Shown in pieces: positions 1 through 6,253 of a DNA stretch of 8,422 bases. A program made the position numbers and the translations under genes. The notes under the pieces are model-generated. The model had not been told where the DNA came from, searched no databases, and saw nothing but the letters and a program-made list of their open reading frames with translations. The DNA is from Propionibacteriaceae bacterium (lineage in GTDB: Bacteria; Actinomycetota; Actinomycetes; Propionibacteriales; Propionibacteriaceae): the NCBI GenBank assembly GCA_003153855.1, contig PMBM01000189.1:1-8422 (forward strand), written 5' to 3'. The stretch's first letter is position 1; every line of letters begins with the position of its first letter.

Positions 1-401
1 GAGTGGTCGTGGGTCAGGCGGGAGAGCACACCGTCACGGAGCAGGTAGCCGCGGGAGTCACCGATGTGCGCGACACCGAGCTGCTCGCCGTCGAAGAGAG
101 CCCCGCACACCGTCGTACCCATCCCGTCGAGGGACAGGTCGTCGGCCACGAGCTCGGCGAGGCGGTCGTTGGCCTTCTGCAGGGCGCCGCCCAGGACCTC
201 GAGCATCTCGACGCCCTTGTGCAGGCCGTCGGCCTTCTGGAGCTCGGTGATGGCGACTGTCGAGGCCAGATCTCCGGCGGCCGCGCCGCCCATGCCGTCG
301 GCAACGAACACCATCGTCGGGGACGCATAGCCCGAGTCCTGGTTGTTCTTCCTCACCAGGCCGATCTCGGAGTGTGCGACCGTGCGCAAGGTGAGCGGCA
401 T
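1..401 (-). CDS. pstP: PP2C-family Ser/Thr protein phosphatase PstP (N-terminal part, runs off the window)
   Basis: This is the metal-dependent phosphatase that reverses PknA/PknB-type phosphorylation at the cell-wall synthesis and division machinery. The first 133 residues are visible and the rest lies beyond the left edge. PP2C motifs appear in order: NNQDS (residues 19-23), ADGMGG (34-39, with metal-binding D35), GMGTT (93-97), HIGDSRGYLLRDG (112-124) and LTHDH (129-133). These align closely with mycobacterial PstP. The later metal-binding aspartates, the membrane anchor and the extracellular tail cannot be assessed. The ATG at 399-401 shares one base with the fhaB stop (TGATG), and a GGAG lies about 5 bases upstream inside fhaB, so translation is probably coupled. 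The position after fhaA-fhaB matches the conserved actinobacterial order that continues with rodA, pbpA, pknA and pknB; those genes are inferred and not seen here. Identity is highly secure. Confidence 0.96.
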   Translation of the reverse strand, partial: MPLTLRTVAHSEIGLVRKNNQDSGYASPTMVFVADGMGGAAAGDLASTVAITELQKADGLHKGVEMLEVLGGALQKANDRLAELVADDLSLDGMGTTVCGALFDGEQLGVAHIGDSRGYLLRDGVLSRLTHDH

Positions 402-874
402 CAGGTCTCCAGCCTCATCTGGGTTCGCCCGATCCTAAGGCTGTCGGCTGCCGTGACCACAGTCGGAGTCACGACTCTCACCTCGTTGACGAAGGTTCCG
501 TTGGTCGATCCGAGGTCCGTGACGACCCACTCTCCTCCGGAGCGTCGGGCGAGGGAGGCATGGTCGCCGGACACGTAGTCGTCGTCGAGGATCAGTGCGC
601 AGTCAGCGGAGCGCCCGATCCGGAACTCGTCGACCAGAGCCAGCCGGGCGCCGGCCTGCGGTCCGGTGTCGATCGCAAGGACTTTGAGCTCGTTCCTGCC
701 CCGCTTCGGGGGCTCGGGAGACCGAACAGCCGCAGAGGCCCTGCCCTTCTCGCGCGGACCGACCGGCGCCACACGGAAGAGGTCCGTACGGATGACGTTG
801 GCCACCAGCAGTACGAACAGCCACAGAACCGCGAGGAACGCCACTTTGAGCAGCGTGACGATGAGATCCGCCAT
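401..874 (-). CDS. fhaB: FHA-domain membrane protein FhaB (FipA-like)
   Basis: A 157-residue phosphothreonine-binding adaptor. An N-terminal hydrophobic helix (about residues 6-27) anchors it in the membrane, a basic and proline-containing linker follows (about 35-63), and a single FHA domain fills the C-terminus (about 75-155). The phosphopeptide-binding signature is intact: GR at 87-88, SGDH at 102-105, and LGSTNGT at 121-127. Length and architecture match mycobacterial FhaB/FipA (about 155 aa), which is phosphorylated by the PknA/PknB system and contributes to division and cell-wall assembly. The gene sits 15 bp after fhaA and overlaps pstP by one base, so the three are almost certainly one transcript. 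The ATG at 872-874 is chosen because it keeps the whole membrane helix; its Shine-Dalgarno is weak (GAGGG, about 13 bases upstream), so it probably depends on translation of fhaA. Function is inferred from the family. Confidence 0.94.
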   Translation of the reverse strand: MADLIVTLLKVAFLAVLWLFVLLVANVIRTDLFRVAPVGPREKGRASAAVRSPEPPKRGRNELKVLAIDTGPQAGARLALVDEFRIGRSADCALILDDDYVSGDHASLARRSGGEWVVTDLGSTNGTFVNEVRVVTPTVVTAADSLRIGRTQMRLET

Positions 875-889
875 GTGGTGTCAGCGCCC

Positions 890-1600
890 TCAGCTGGCCG
901 CGGGCGCGTGCACGAGCAGTCGGGTCGAGCCGATGTCGATACGGGTTCCGTCGGTCACGTCAGCCTCGCGCACCTTGCGACCGTCGACCGTGATGCCGTT
1001 GGTCGAGCCGAGGTCGACGATCCGGATGGTCTGGACGTCGCCCGTACCGGTCACGATGATCTGCGCATGCCTGCGCGAGATGCCGGGGTCGTTGATGCGC
1101 AGGTCTGCCTCCGTGCCTCGGCCGATGACCAGGCCGGGCGGGTTGAGTGGGTGACGGACACCGTTCACCTCGACCACGAGGGCAGCGCGACGCACCTGGG
1201 TCGTGGACGGCTCCTCGCCGGACGTGACGAGCGCCACCGCATCCGAGGTGACGACGAACCGTCCCGTGGGAAGGTCCTTGCGCTCCTCGTAGTGGATCGC
1301 GATCGGGCCGTTGAACACGTAGCTGCGCTGGATCGCGTACTCCCTCAGCTCGGCGACGATCTCGTCGTTGAGCGTGCGCGAGTAGGGGAACAGCCGGGCG
1401 TAGTCCTGCACGGAGAGACCGACGAGGAAGTCGTTGGGTACGAGTCGCTTGTCGCGACTCAGCAGCTGGGCCTCGCTGTCGAGCTCTCGCAGCAGCCTCG
1501 CTGTGATCTCGACGGGCTGGACGTCACCGCGGAAGGCGCGCGCGAAGGCTGCGCTGACGGCGCTCTCGATCTTCTTCTCGACATTGCCGATGAATCCCAC
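890..1600 (-). CDS. fhaA: FhaA: DUF3662 plus FHA-domain phosphothreonine adaptor
   Basis: A 236-residue cytoplasmic adaptor. Residues 1 to about 118 form the FhaA N-terminal domain (DUF3662; typical opening GFIGNVEKKIE, then FRGDVQPVEI). Residues about 140-232 form an FHA domain with GRG (160-162), ISRRHAQ (174-180) and DLGSTNGITVDG (196-207), so the phosphothreonine-binding residues are present. In mycobacteria FhaA binds the phosphorylated pseudokinase domain of MviN and links PknB signalling to lipid II flipping; the same role here is inference. The linker is only about 20-25 residues, much shorter than the several hundred in mycobacterial FhaA (527 aa). The start is the GTG at 1598-1600, with GGAGGAGG 6 bases upstream and the family's usual N-terminus directly after it. 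An in-frame ATG at 1702 would add 34 unrelated residues and has no such ribosome site. Confidence 0.93.
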   Translation of the reverse strand: MGFIGNVEKKIESAVSAAFARAFRGDVQPVEITARLLRELDSEAQLLSRDKRLVPNDFLVGLSVQDYARLFPYSRTLNDEIVAELREYAIQRSYVFNGPIAIHYEERKDLPTGRFVVTSDAVALVTSGEEPSTTQVRRAALVVEVNGVRHPLNPPGLVIGRGTEADLRINDPGISRRHAQIIVTGTGDVQTIRIVDLGSTNGITVDGRKVREADVTDGTRIDIGSTRLLVHAPAAS

Positions 1601-1653
1601 GAGCGCCTCCTCCCTGCGTCCACCACGTCCGACGAGCCAGTACTGACCGTCCG

Positions 1654-1659
1654 ATGCTA
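1654..1659 (-). promoter_or_regulatory. Candidate -10 box for fhaA-fhaB-pstP
   Basis: The minus strand reads TGGGTAGCAT, a TANNNT-type -10 hexamer (TAGCAT). It would start transcription near 1647, giving a leader of about 45 nt that carries the strong Shine-Dalgarno of fhaA. No convincing -35 box is seen. The same hexamer, TAGCAT, precedes the thioesterase gene in this window. Confidence 0.4.
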
Positions 1660-1751
1660 CCCAGTCTGCCTGTACGTCGTCGTCTTCGCCGTGCCGCCGC
1701 ACGGGATTGGCGAGGAGATCGGTCGCCGCGGCGGGCCCGAAATGCCCGCGC

Positions 1752-1757
1752 TACAGT
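1752..1757 (+). promoter_or_regulatory. Candidate -10 box for the small acidic protein gene
   Basis: TACAGT fits the actinobacterial TANNNT -10 pattern and lies 30 bases before the ATG at 1788. Transcription would start near 1764, leaving a short leader with a GAGAGG ribosome site at 1777-1782. The identical hexamer precedes the NfeD-like gene. No clear -35 is present. Confidence 0.38.
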
Positions 1758-1787
1758 CACCATCGGTACGTTTACAGAGAGGCCCAG

Positions 1788-1973
1788 ATGCCTGCACAGC
1801 CGCGTGACCCTTCCGCCGATCAGCCCACGCACGGTCACACCCACACCGCTGATCACGAGGTCTTCGACGAGGACAGCCTGCGCGAGGACCAGCCGTACGC
1901 AAAGCTCGAGGACGACCCCGACTCGACCGACGCGCCGGACACGTCCGACTCCGAGGGCGGCGGCTCCTGGTAG
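1788..1973 (+). CDS. Small acidic hypothetical protein (61 aa)
   Basis: I do not recognise this family. The 61-residue product is strongly acidic and probably disordered: Asp and Glu make up about a quarter of it, and the tail is rich in D, S, T and G before a final tryptophan. A histidine-containing patch, HGHTHTADH, lies at residues 15-23 and could bind metal, but nothing proves this. There is no signal peptide, membrane segment or cysteine. The reading frame is supported by a GAGAGG ribosome site 5 bases before the ATG, a candidate -10 box upstream, and filling of the gap between a divergent gene (fhaA) and a convergent one. Its TAG stop is one base from the stop of the deacetylase on the other strand. 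The in-frame start at 1707 is rejected because it would run through the promoter region. Confidence that it is expressed is moderate. Confidence 0.68.
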   Translation: MPAQPRDPSADQPTHGHTHTADHEVFDEDSLREDQPYAKLEDDPDSTDAPDTSDSEGGGSW

Positions 1974-1974
1974 C

Positions 1975-2697
1975 TCAGGCGCGGCGCAGTCCGGCCGCCC
2001 GCACCACCCGGTCTGCCTGACCGCCCACATGGGTGACGTCGTCACCCCGCCGGGTGAACTGCGTGTCGTACGCGTCGTACGCGCGATCCAGCGCATCACG
2101 GTCGGACGTCGCATCCAGCCACTCGTCGTGGGGCACGTCCGGCTCCGTCACGATCACGTGGAACGGAAGGCCGAGCTGCCCGGCGGCCGCACGCGTTGCG
2201 CGGTGGATGGCGATGTGGTCCGGGTGGCCGTAGCCACCGTCGTCGTCGTAGGAGACGAGGTCGCTCGCGTCGACGGCTCGTGCGTACGCCGCGATGTCCG
2301 CGGCCACCTCGTCGGTGTCGGCAGCCGTGAGCGAGTCGGGTCCGGCCCGGCCGCCGGGTCCCGCCACCGTCGGCGTCACCCAGCGCATGCCCGAGTCGGT
2401 GTAGCGGCGCGACGGGCGCCCCGCGGCCCTGGCCGGTGACGCGCCGAGGTAGGCGTGGCCGGCCACTCCCAGCGCCGCGACCGCGGTCACCAGCTCCTGC
2501 TCCCTGATCGCGGCCAGCTCCGGCGTCCCTTCCAGGGCTGCGTACGGACCTGGCCGGACCTCGCCGGCCTCGCCGCGCGTGGCCGTCAGCACGAAGACGA
2601 CGTCGCCACGGGCCCTCAGCGCAAGCGCCAGCGCGCCCGTCGCCAGCGTCTCGTCGTCAGGGTGGGCGTGGCACAGCACGTACGTACGGTTGGTCAC
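1975..2697 (-). CDS. PIG-L/LmbE-family zinc-dependent deacetylase (MshB/BshB-like)
   Basis: A 240-residue N-acetylglucosaminyl-type deacetylase. The hallmark AHPDDE motif is at residues 11-16 (zinc ligands H12 and D15, catalytic base D14 by family analogy) and the second zinc motif YGHPDH at 156-161 (H158). In this family a zinc-bound water removes acetyl from a GlcNAc-containing substrate, as in MshB (GlcNAc-Ins) and BshB (GlcNAc-malate). There is no signal peptide, so it is cytoplasmic. It is shorter than typical MshB or Mca, which are near 290-300 aa. It starts at a GTG (2695-2697) 10 bp after the MshA-like glycosyltransferase stop, so both are probably made from one mRNA and act in sequence. 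The ribosome site before the GTG is weak, which suggests coupling. It could be mshB, but the neighbour's altered acceptor site makes a different substrate possible. Family assignment is secure; substrate is not. Confidence 0.9.
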   Translation of the reverse strand: MTNRTYVLCHAHPDDETLATGALALALRARGDVVFVLTATRGEAGEVRPGPYAALEGTPELAAIREQELVTAVAALGVAGHAYLGASPARAAGRPSRRYTDSGMRWVTPTVAGPGGRAGPDSLTAADTDEVAADIAAYARAVDASDLVSYDDDGGYGHPDHIAIHRATRAAAGQLGLPFHVIVTEPDVPHDEWLDATSDRDALDRAYDAYDTQFTRRGDDVTHVGGQADRVVRAAGLRRA

Positions 2698-2707
2698 GGC
2701 GTGTCGC

Positions 2708-4033
2708 CTAGACGTGTCCGTCGGCGTGGAAGTCGCCGTTGCGGGCCCTGGTCTCCAGGTCCGGAGGCAGGTCCAGGGGCCGGGTGCCCTGGTCGTACGA
2801 GCCGTCCTGGGCGGCGAGCAGCTGCTCGTAGACCTCGGTGAGGCAGTGGGCCGTGAGGTGCCACGAGTACTGGCGGGCGTGGATGCGCGCGACAGTGCCC
2901 ATCCGGGCCAGCAGCTCCGGGTCGGCGAGCAACCGGATCATCGCCGACGCCCAGTCGTTCGGCAGGCGGCTGTCCATGAGCTGCCCGGTCTCGCCGTGGA
3001 CGACCGCCTCGCGCAGACCGCCGGCGGACGAGGCGATGACGGGCGTCCCGGACGCCGCCGACTCCAGTGCGACAAGGCCGAACGTCTCCGAGTGCGACGG
3101 CACGAGGACGAGCAGTGCGCCGCGCATCATCTCCGCGAGCCGCCCGCGGCTCTGGGAGCCCATGAACGTCACGTACTGCTCCAGTCCCAACCGCCCGACC
3201 ATCGCGCCGAGCTCTTCGGCGTAGCCCGCGAAGTCCTTGCTCACCTCGCCGGCGACCACCAGGTGGGGCCGCAGCTCCTCCGGCACCTGGGCCAGTGCCG
3301 CGATGACGAGGTCGGGGCCCTTGAGGGGCTGCAGCCGGCCCGCGAACAGCATGTAGCCCTTGGAGCACGCCGGGCCTCGTTCGTGCGGCCAGGTCCACTT
3401 GGCCTCGTCCAGGGCGCGCGGCCGGAACTGCTGGGCGTCGACGCCCGGCGGGACGATCACCACGCGGTTGGGGTCGGCCCCGCAGCGGGACACGACCGTA
3501 CGGGCCTCGGCGGCGGAGATCGCGACGACGAGATCGGACTCCACCGCCAGCAGCGCCTCCCCCGCGACGCGGGCCGGCGACTCGGGCGGCTCGCCCTCGC
3601 TGAGGTAGTCGCCCGGCAGCGCGGCGACCGAGTGGTAGCTCTGTACGTGAGGGACGCCCCACTCACGAGCGAGCTGCAAAGCCGCCATGCCGCTCATCCA
3701 GTGGTGGCTGTGGACGATCTCGTACGGGTCCAGCGCACCCATCGAGGCGGCGAACTCGTCGACGTACGCATCGATGGCGGACTTGGCCAGGTGCGCCGCG
3801 GGACCGGCGTCGAGGTGGCGGACCCGCACTCCCCCGCCCAGGTCCACGACATCGGGCTGACTCGGGTCGCTGCGGCGGGTGATGAGGTCGACCTGGTGGC
3901 CCAGCTCGGCAAGCGCCTCGGCGGTGTGACGCTCGACGACGTTCATCCCGCCGGCATCACCCGATCCGGGGGCATCAAGGGGCGACGTGTGCATCGACAC
4001 CATGGCGATACGCAGCGGACGTGTTAACGGCAC
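2708..4033 (-). CDS. MshA-like GT4 glycosyltransferase (retaining, GT-B fold)
   Basis: A 441-residue GT4 enzyme closely related to MshA, which joins UDP-GlcNAc to inositol phosphate to begin mycothiol synthesis. The MshA-type opening SMHTSPL...GSGDAGGMNV is at residues 13-32 and HSHHWMSG at 108-115. The donor site is intact: R233 and K238 in GRLQPLKG, and E316 and E324 in SETFGLVALES. Acceptor-site comparison with C. glutamicum MshA (from memory) gives N31, K84 and R155 conserved, but Tyr110 is replaced by H111, Thr134 by S135, and the usual VKN after HTxA is missing (here AALPGD). There is a C-terminal tail of about 30 residues. The GTG at 4033 is chosen because a TACGAT -10 box ends 6 bp before it, implying a leaderless mRNA; no good ribosome site exists. 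An alternative GTG at 4082 is possible. Codon 3 is a TTA. Family is secure; a true mshA role is uncertain. Confidence 0.88.
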   Translation of the reverse strand: MPLTRPLRIAMVSMHTSPLDAPGSGDAGGMNVVERHTAEALAELGHQVDLITRRSDPSQPDVVDLGGGVRVRHLDAGPAAHLAKSAIDAYVDEFAASMGALDPYEIVHSHHWMSGMAALQLAREWGVPHVQSYHSVAALPGDYLSEGEPPESPARVAGEALLAVESDLVVAISAAEARTVVSRCGADPNRVVIVPPGVDAQQFRPRALDEAKWTWPHERGPACSKGYMLFAGRLQPLKGPDLVIAALAQVPEELRPHLVVAGEVSKDFAGYAEELGAMVGRLGLEQYVTFMGSQSRGRLAEMMRGALLVLVPSHSETFGLVALESAASGTPVIASSAGGLREAVVHGETGQLMDSRLPNDWASAMIRLLADPELLARMGTVARIHARQYSWHLTAHCLTEVYEQLLAAQDGSYDQGTRPLDLPPDLETRARNGDFHADGHV

Positions 4034-4039
4034 GACCGC

Positions 4040-4045
4040 ATCGTA
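4040..4045 (-). promoter_or_regulatory. -10 box for a leaderless glycosyltransferase-deacetylase mRNA
   Basis: The minus strand reads TACGAT, six bases (GCGGTC), then the GTG start at 4033. With transcription starting about 7 bases after the -10 box, the mRNA would begin at the start codon. This explains the lack of a Shine-Dalgarno at usual spacing. The -35 region shows no clear consensus. Confidence 0.5.
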
Positions 4046-4092
4046 GGCGTCTCCGACCTCACGTGCGTCGAGCGTGAGCGTCACGCGTCCCC

Positions 4093-4135
4093 GCGGATTG
4101 TTGCGGAGGAGCGGAGAGCGGAACCGTCGCTTCCG
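4093..4135. promoter_or_regulatory. Possible operator: repeated GCGGA units and a CGGAA/TTCCG inverted repeat
   Basis: The 163-bp divergent gap between the glycosyltransferase and the NfeD-like gene contains four direct GCGGA copies at 4093, 4103, 4111 and 4118. The last is part of an inverted repeat, CGGAA (4119-4123), seven bases, TTCCG (4131-4135). It sits about 30 bp upstream of the NfeD-like -10 box, where a regulator could act on either gene. Short GC-rich repeats can arise by chance, so this is tentative. Confidence 0.22.
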
Positions 4136-4164
4136 TACTGACGTCTCACAGAAGGTGCGGCCCC

Positions 4165-4170
4165 TACAGT
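4165..4170 (+). promoter_or_regulatory. Candidate -10 box for the nfeD-flotillin operon
   Basis: TACAGT lies 26 bp before the ATG at 4197, predicting a start near 4177 and a leader of about 20 nt that includes GGAGG (4186-4190), 6 bases before the ATG. The best -35-like match, CTGACG at 4138-4143, is spaced too far away to be convincing. Confidence 0.48.
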
Positions 4171-4196
4171 GGGGTGGTGTGGATCGGAGGCAGTGA

Positions 4197-4694
4197 ATGA
4201 CCGTGTTCCTCGCCATCGGCATCGTCGGGATCGTGCTCCTGCTCTTCTCCCTCGTCGTCGGTGAGCACCTGCACGGCATCTTCGACGCCCTGGGCGGTGG
4301 CGACTGGTTCACCGGCTCGTCCCTCGCCGCGTTCCTGGGGGCCATGGGCTTCGGGGGGGCCATCGTGAAGCAGGTCTCCGGTAGCACCGGCCTGGCAGTG
4401 CTCGGCGGAGCTGTCCTGGGTCTCGCCTTCGGCGGACTGGTCGCGTACGGCATGGTCAAGCTGCGCCGAGGCGACACCGGCGGTGTCGTGACCACGAAAG
4501 AGCTGCTCAACGCCCCGGGCGTCGTCCTGTCCGACATCCCGGCTCTGGGCTTCGGCGAGATCAGGGTGACCCGCCAAGGCCAGATGATGAAGCTGAACGC
4601 GAAGTCCGCCATCCCCCTCGTGACGGGCACCCAGGTCACCGTGATCGACGTCCTGAGTGCGACCGCCGTCGTCGTCGAACCCACCTACAGGTAA
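4197..4694 (+). CDS. NfeD-like membrane protein (flotillin partner)
   Basis: A 165-residue membrane protein. Hydrophobic segments lie at about residues 3-22, 42-59 and 65-87. The C-terminal domain (about 95-165), ending in LVTGTQVTVIDVLSATAVVVEP, has the pattern of the OB-fold found in NfeD proteins. The N-terminal serine-protease domain of long NfeD proteins is absent, so this is the short, YuaF-like class. Such proteins are encoded next to SPFH proteins and help them assemble in the membrane, and here a flotillin follows after 32 bp on the same strand, matching the B. subtilis yuaF-floT arrangement. The ATG has an excellent GGAGG 6 bases upstream and a -10 box before that. The gene ends with TAA, unusual among the mostly TGA/TAG stops here. 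No enzymatic function is expected. Confidence 0.88.
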   Translation: MTVFLAIGIVGIVLLLFSLVVGEHLHGIFDALGGGDWFTGSSLAAFLGAMGFGGAIVKQVSGSTGLAVLGGAVLGLAFGGLVAYGMVKLRRGDTGGVVTTKELLNAPGVVLSDIPALGFGEIRVTRQGQMMKLNAKSAIPLVTGTQVTVIDVLSATAVVVEPTYR

Positions 4695-4726
4695 GTCGCA
4701 GTACGTTCCAGAACTAAGGAGCTGTC

Positions 4727-6253
4727 GTGCCCGGTCTCGTCCTACCCATCCTCGGTCTCGTCGCCATCGTCGTGCTGCTGGCGATCGTCATCATCACGCG
4801 CTACAAGGTGGCCGGCCCCAACGAGGCCTTCATCATCACCGGCGCACGCGGCAAGGAGCTCGCCGACAGCGCCGGGGTCATGACCCAGGACCTGTCCGGA
4901 CAGCGGGTCGTCATGGGCGGCCGCGCGTTCGTCGTGCCGTTCGTCCAGCGCCTCTACATCCTCGACCTGTCCAGCCGCCGCATCCCCGTCACGATCCGTG
5001 GCGCCGTGTCCGGACAGGGCGTCAAGCTCAACCTCGACGGCGTCGCGATCGTGAAGGTCGGCGGCAACGAGGACCAGATCCGCGCCGCGGGCCAGCGGTT
5101 CCTCACGCAGCAGGAGTCGATCGAGCCGTTCACGCAGGAGGTTCTCGCGGGCGCGCTCCGCTCGATCGTCGGCTCGATGTCGGTGGAGCAGATCATCCGT
5201 GACCGCGCCGCCTTCGCGCAGCGGGTAGCCGAGGAGTCGGAGGCCGCGCTCACCGGCCAGGGCCTCAACCTCGACACCTTCCAGATCCAGGACATCACGG
5301 ACGACGGGACGTACCTGTCGGACCTCGGACGCCCCGAGTCCGCGCGCGTCGGACAGGTCGCCGCGATCGCCGAAGCCGGCGCCCGACAGTCCGCGGAGCA
5401 GGCCCGTATCGCCGCCGAGCAGCAGATCGCCATCGCCCACCGGGCGCTCATGCTCAAGCAGGCCGAGATCAAGGCCGAGACGGATGCCGCGTCCGCGCAG
5501 GCCGCCGCGGCCGGGCCCCTGGCACAGGCCGACCGGGACCAGGCGATCCTCACCGAGCAGGAGAAGGTGGCCGTACGACAGGCCGCGCTCACCGACCGTC
5601 AGCTCGACACCAAGGTGCGCAAGCCGGCGGACGCCGAGCGGTACCGCATCGAGACCGAGGCCGCCGCCGCAAGGCAGGCCGCGATCCTGCAGGCGGAGGC
5701 GTCGAAGGCCGCCGCCATCGCGAAGGCCGAGGCCGAGGCTGAGACGGCACGCCTCACCGGTGTCGGCGACAAGTCCCGCCGCTCGGCGATCGCCGAGGCG
5801 GTCGCGATCGAGGGCGCCAAGGCCGGCGAGGCCGAGAAGGCCCGTCGTATCGCCGAGGCCGATGCGGTACGTGCCGAGGGCGAGGCGGCCGGTGCCGCGA
5901 TCCTGGCCAAGGGACAGGCCGAGGCCAAGGCCATGGAGCTTCGCGCCGAGTCGTACAGCCACTACAACCAGGCGGCCGTGCTCGAGATGCTCGTCTCGGT
6001 GCTGCCGGCCATGGCACGCGAGCTCGCAGCGCCGATGGGCCAGATCGACAAGCTGACCGTGATCAGCTCCGACGGAGCGAACGCGCTGCCGAAGGCGGTC
6101 GGCCAGAACGTCGTGCAGGTGCTCGAGATGCTCAAGAACACGACGGGCATCGACCTCGAGGCACTGGCCCGGAAGTACACCGACGTCGAGACGGTTCCGG
6201 CCGTCACGGACGGCGCCTCCGGCACCCCGAAGTACGGGACCGACAAGGCCTGA
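4727..6253 (+). CDS. Flotillin (SPFH/Band 7 membrane scaffold protein, FloT-like)
   Basis: A 508-residue flotillin, nearly the length of B. subtilis FloT (509 aa). An N-terminal membrane hairpin or helix (residues about 3-24) is followed by the SPFH/Band 7 domain (about 25-200; GPNEAFIITG at 30-39, SMSVEQIIRDR at 150-160, LNLDTFQIQDI at 180-190). A long Ala/Glu/Lys/Arg-rich coiled coil runs from about 205 to 410 with the repeated EA-containing units typical of flotillins, and a C-terminal oligomerisation region covers about 411-480. Flotillins form ordered membrane microdomains that gather signalling and cell-wall proteins. The GTG at 4727 has AAGGAG (4716-4721) 5 bases upstream and directly precedes the membrane segment. 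It shares an operon with the NfeD-like gene. Whether it interacts with the neighbouring cell-wall signalling genes is unknown; they lie on the other strand and are separately transcribed. Confidence 0.95.
   Translation: MPGLVLPILGLVAIVVLLAIVIITRYKVAGPNEAFIITGARGKELADSAGVMTQDLSGQRVVMGGRAFVVPFVQRLYILDLSSRRIPVTIRGAVSGQGVKLNLDGVAIVKVGGNEDQIRAAGQRFLTQQESIEPFTQEVLAGALRSIVGSMSVEQIIRDRAAFAQRVAEESEAALTGQGLNLDTFQIQDITDDGTYLSDLGRPESARVGQVAAIAEAGARQSAEQARIAAEQQIAIAHRALMLKQAEIKAETDAASAQAAAAGPLAQADRDQAILTEQEKVAVRQAALTDRQLDTKVRKPADAERYRIETEAAAARQAAILQAEASKAAAIAKAEAEAETARLTGVGDKSRRSAIAEAVAIEGAKAGEAEKARRIAEADAVRAEGEAAGAAILAKGQAEAKAMELRAESYSHYNQAAVLEMLVSVLPAMARELAAPMGQIDKLTVISSDGANALPKAVGQNVVQVLEMLKNTTGIDLEALARKYTDVETVPAVTDGASGTPKYGTDKA

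Noticed and set aside
1601..1787. A tRNA-Leu upstream of fhaA, as found in some actinomycetes
   Set aside because: I could not find an acceptor stem, T-loop consensus or anticodon arm here; only promoter-like elements are seen.
560..1807. A 415-residue open frame on the plus strand opposite fhaA and fhaB
   Set aside because: It lies antisense to two well-recognised FHA genes; the product is low-complexity Arg/Asp/Val-rich with no domain. Long antisense frames are usual at this GC content.
2579..4027. A 482-residue open frame on the plus strand opposite the glycosyltransferase
   Set aside because: It is a shadow of a clear GT4 gene, with no domain and no ribosome site.
4705..4714. GTTC-CA-GAAC inverted repeat before the flotillin start
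   Set aside because: The 2-base loop cannot form a stable hairpin and the 4-bp arms are too short to call an operator.
5341..5960. Repetitive GCC/GAG-rich DNA within the flotillin gene
   Set aside because: The repetition reflects the Ala/Glu codon pattern of the coiled coil and is not a tandem DNA repeat.
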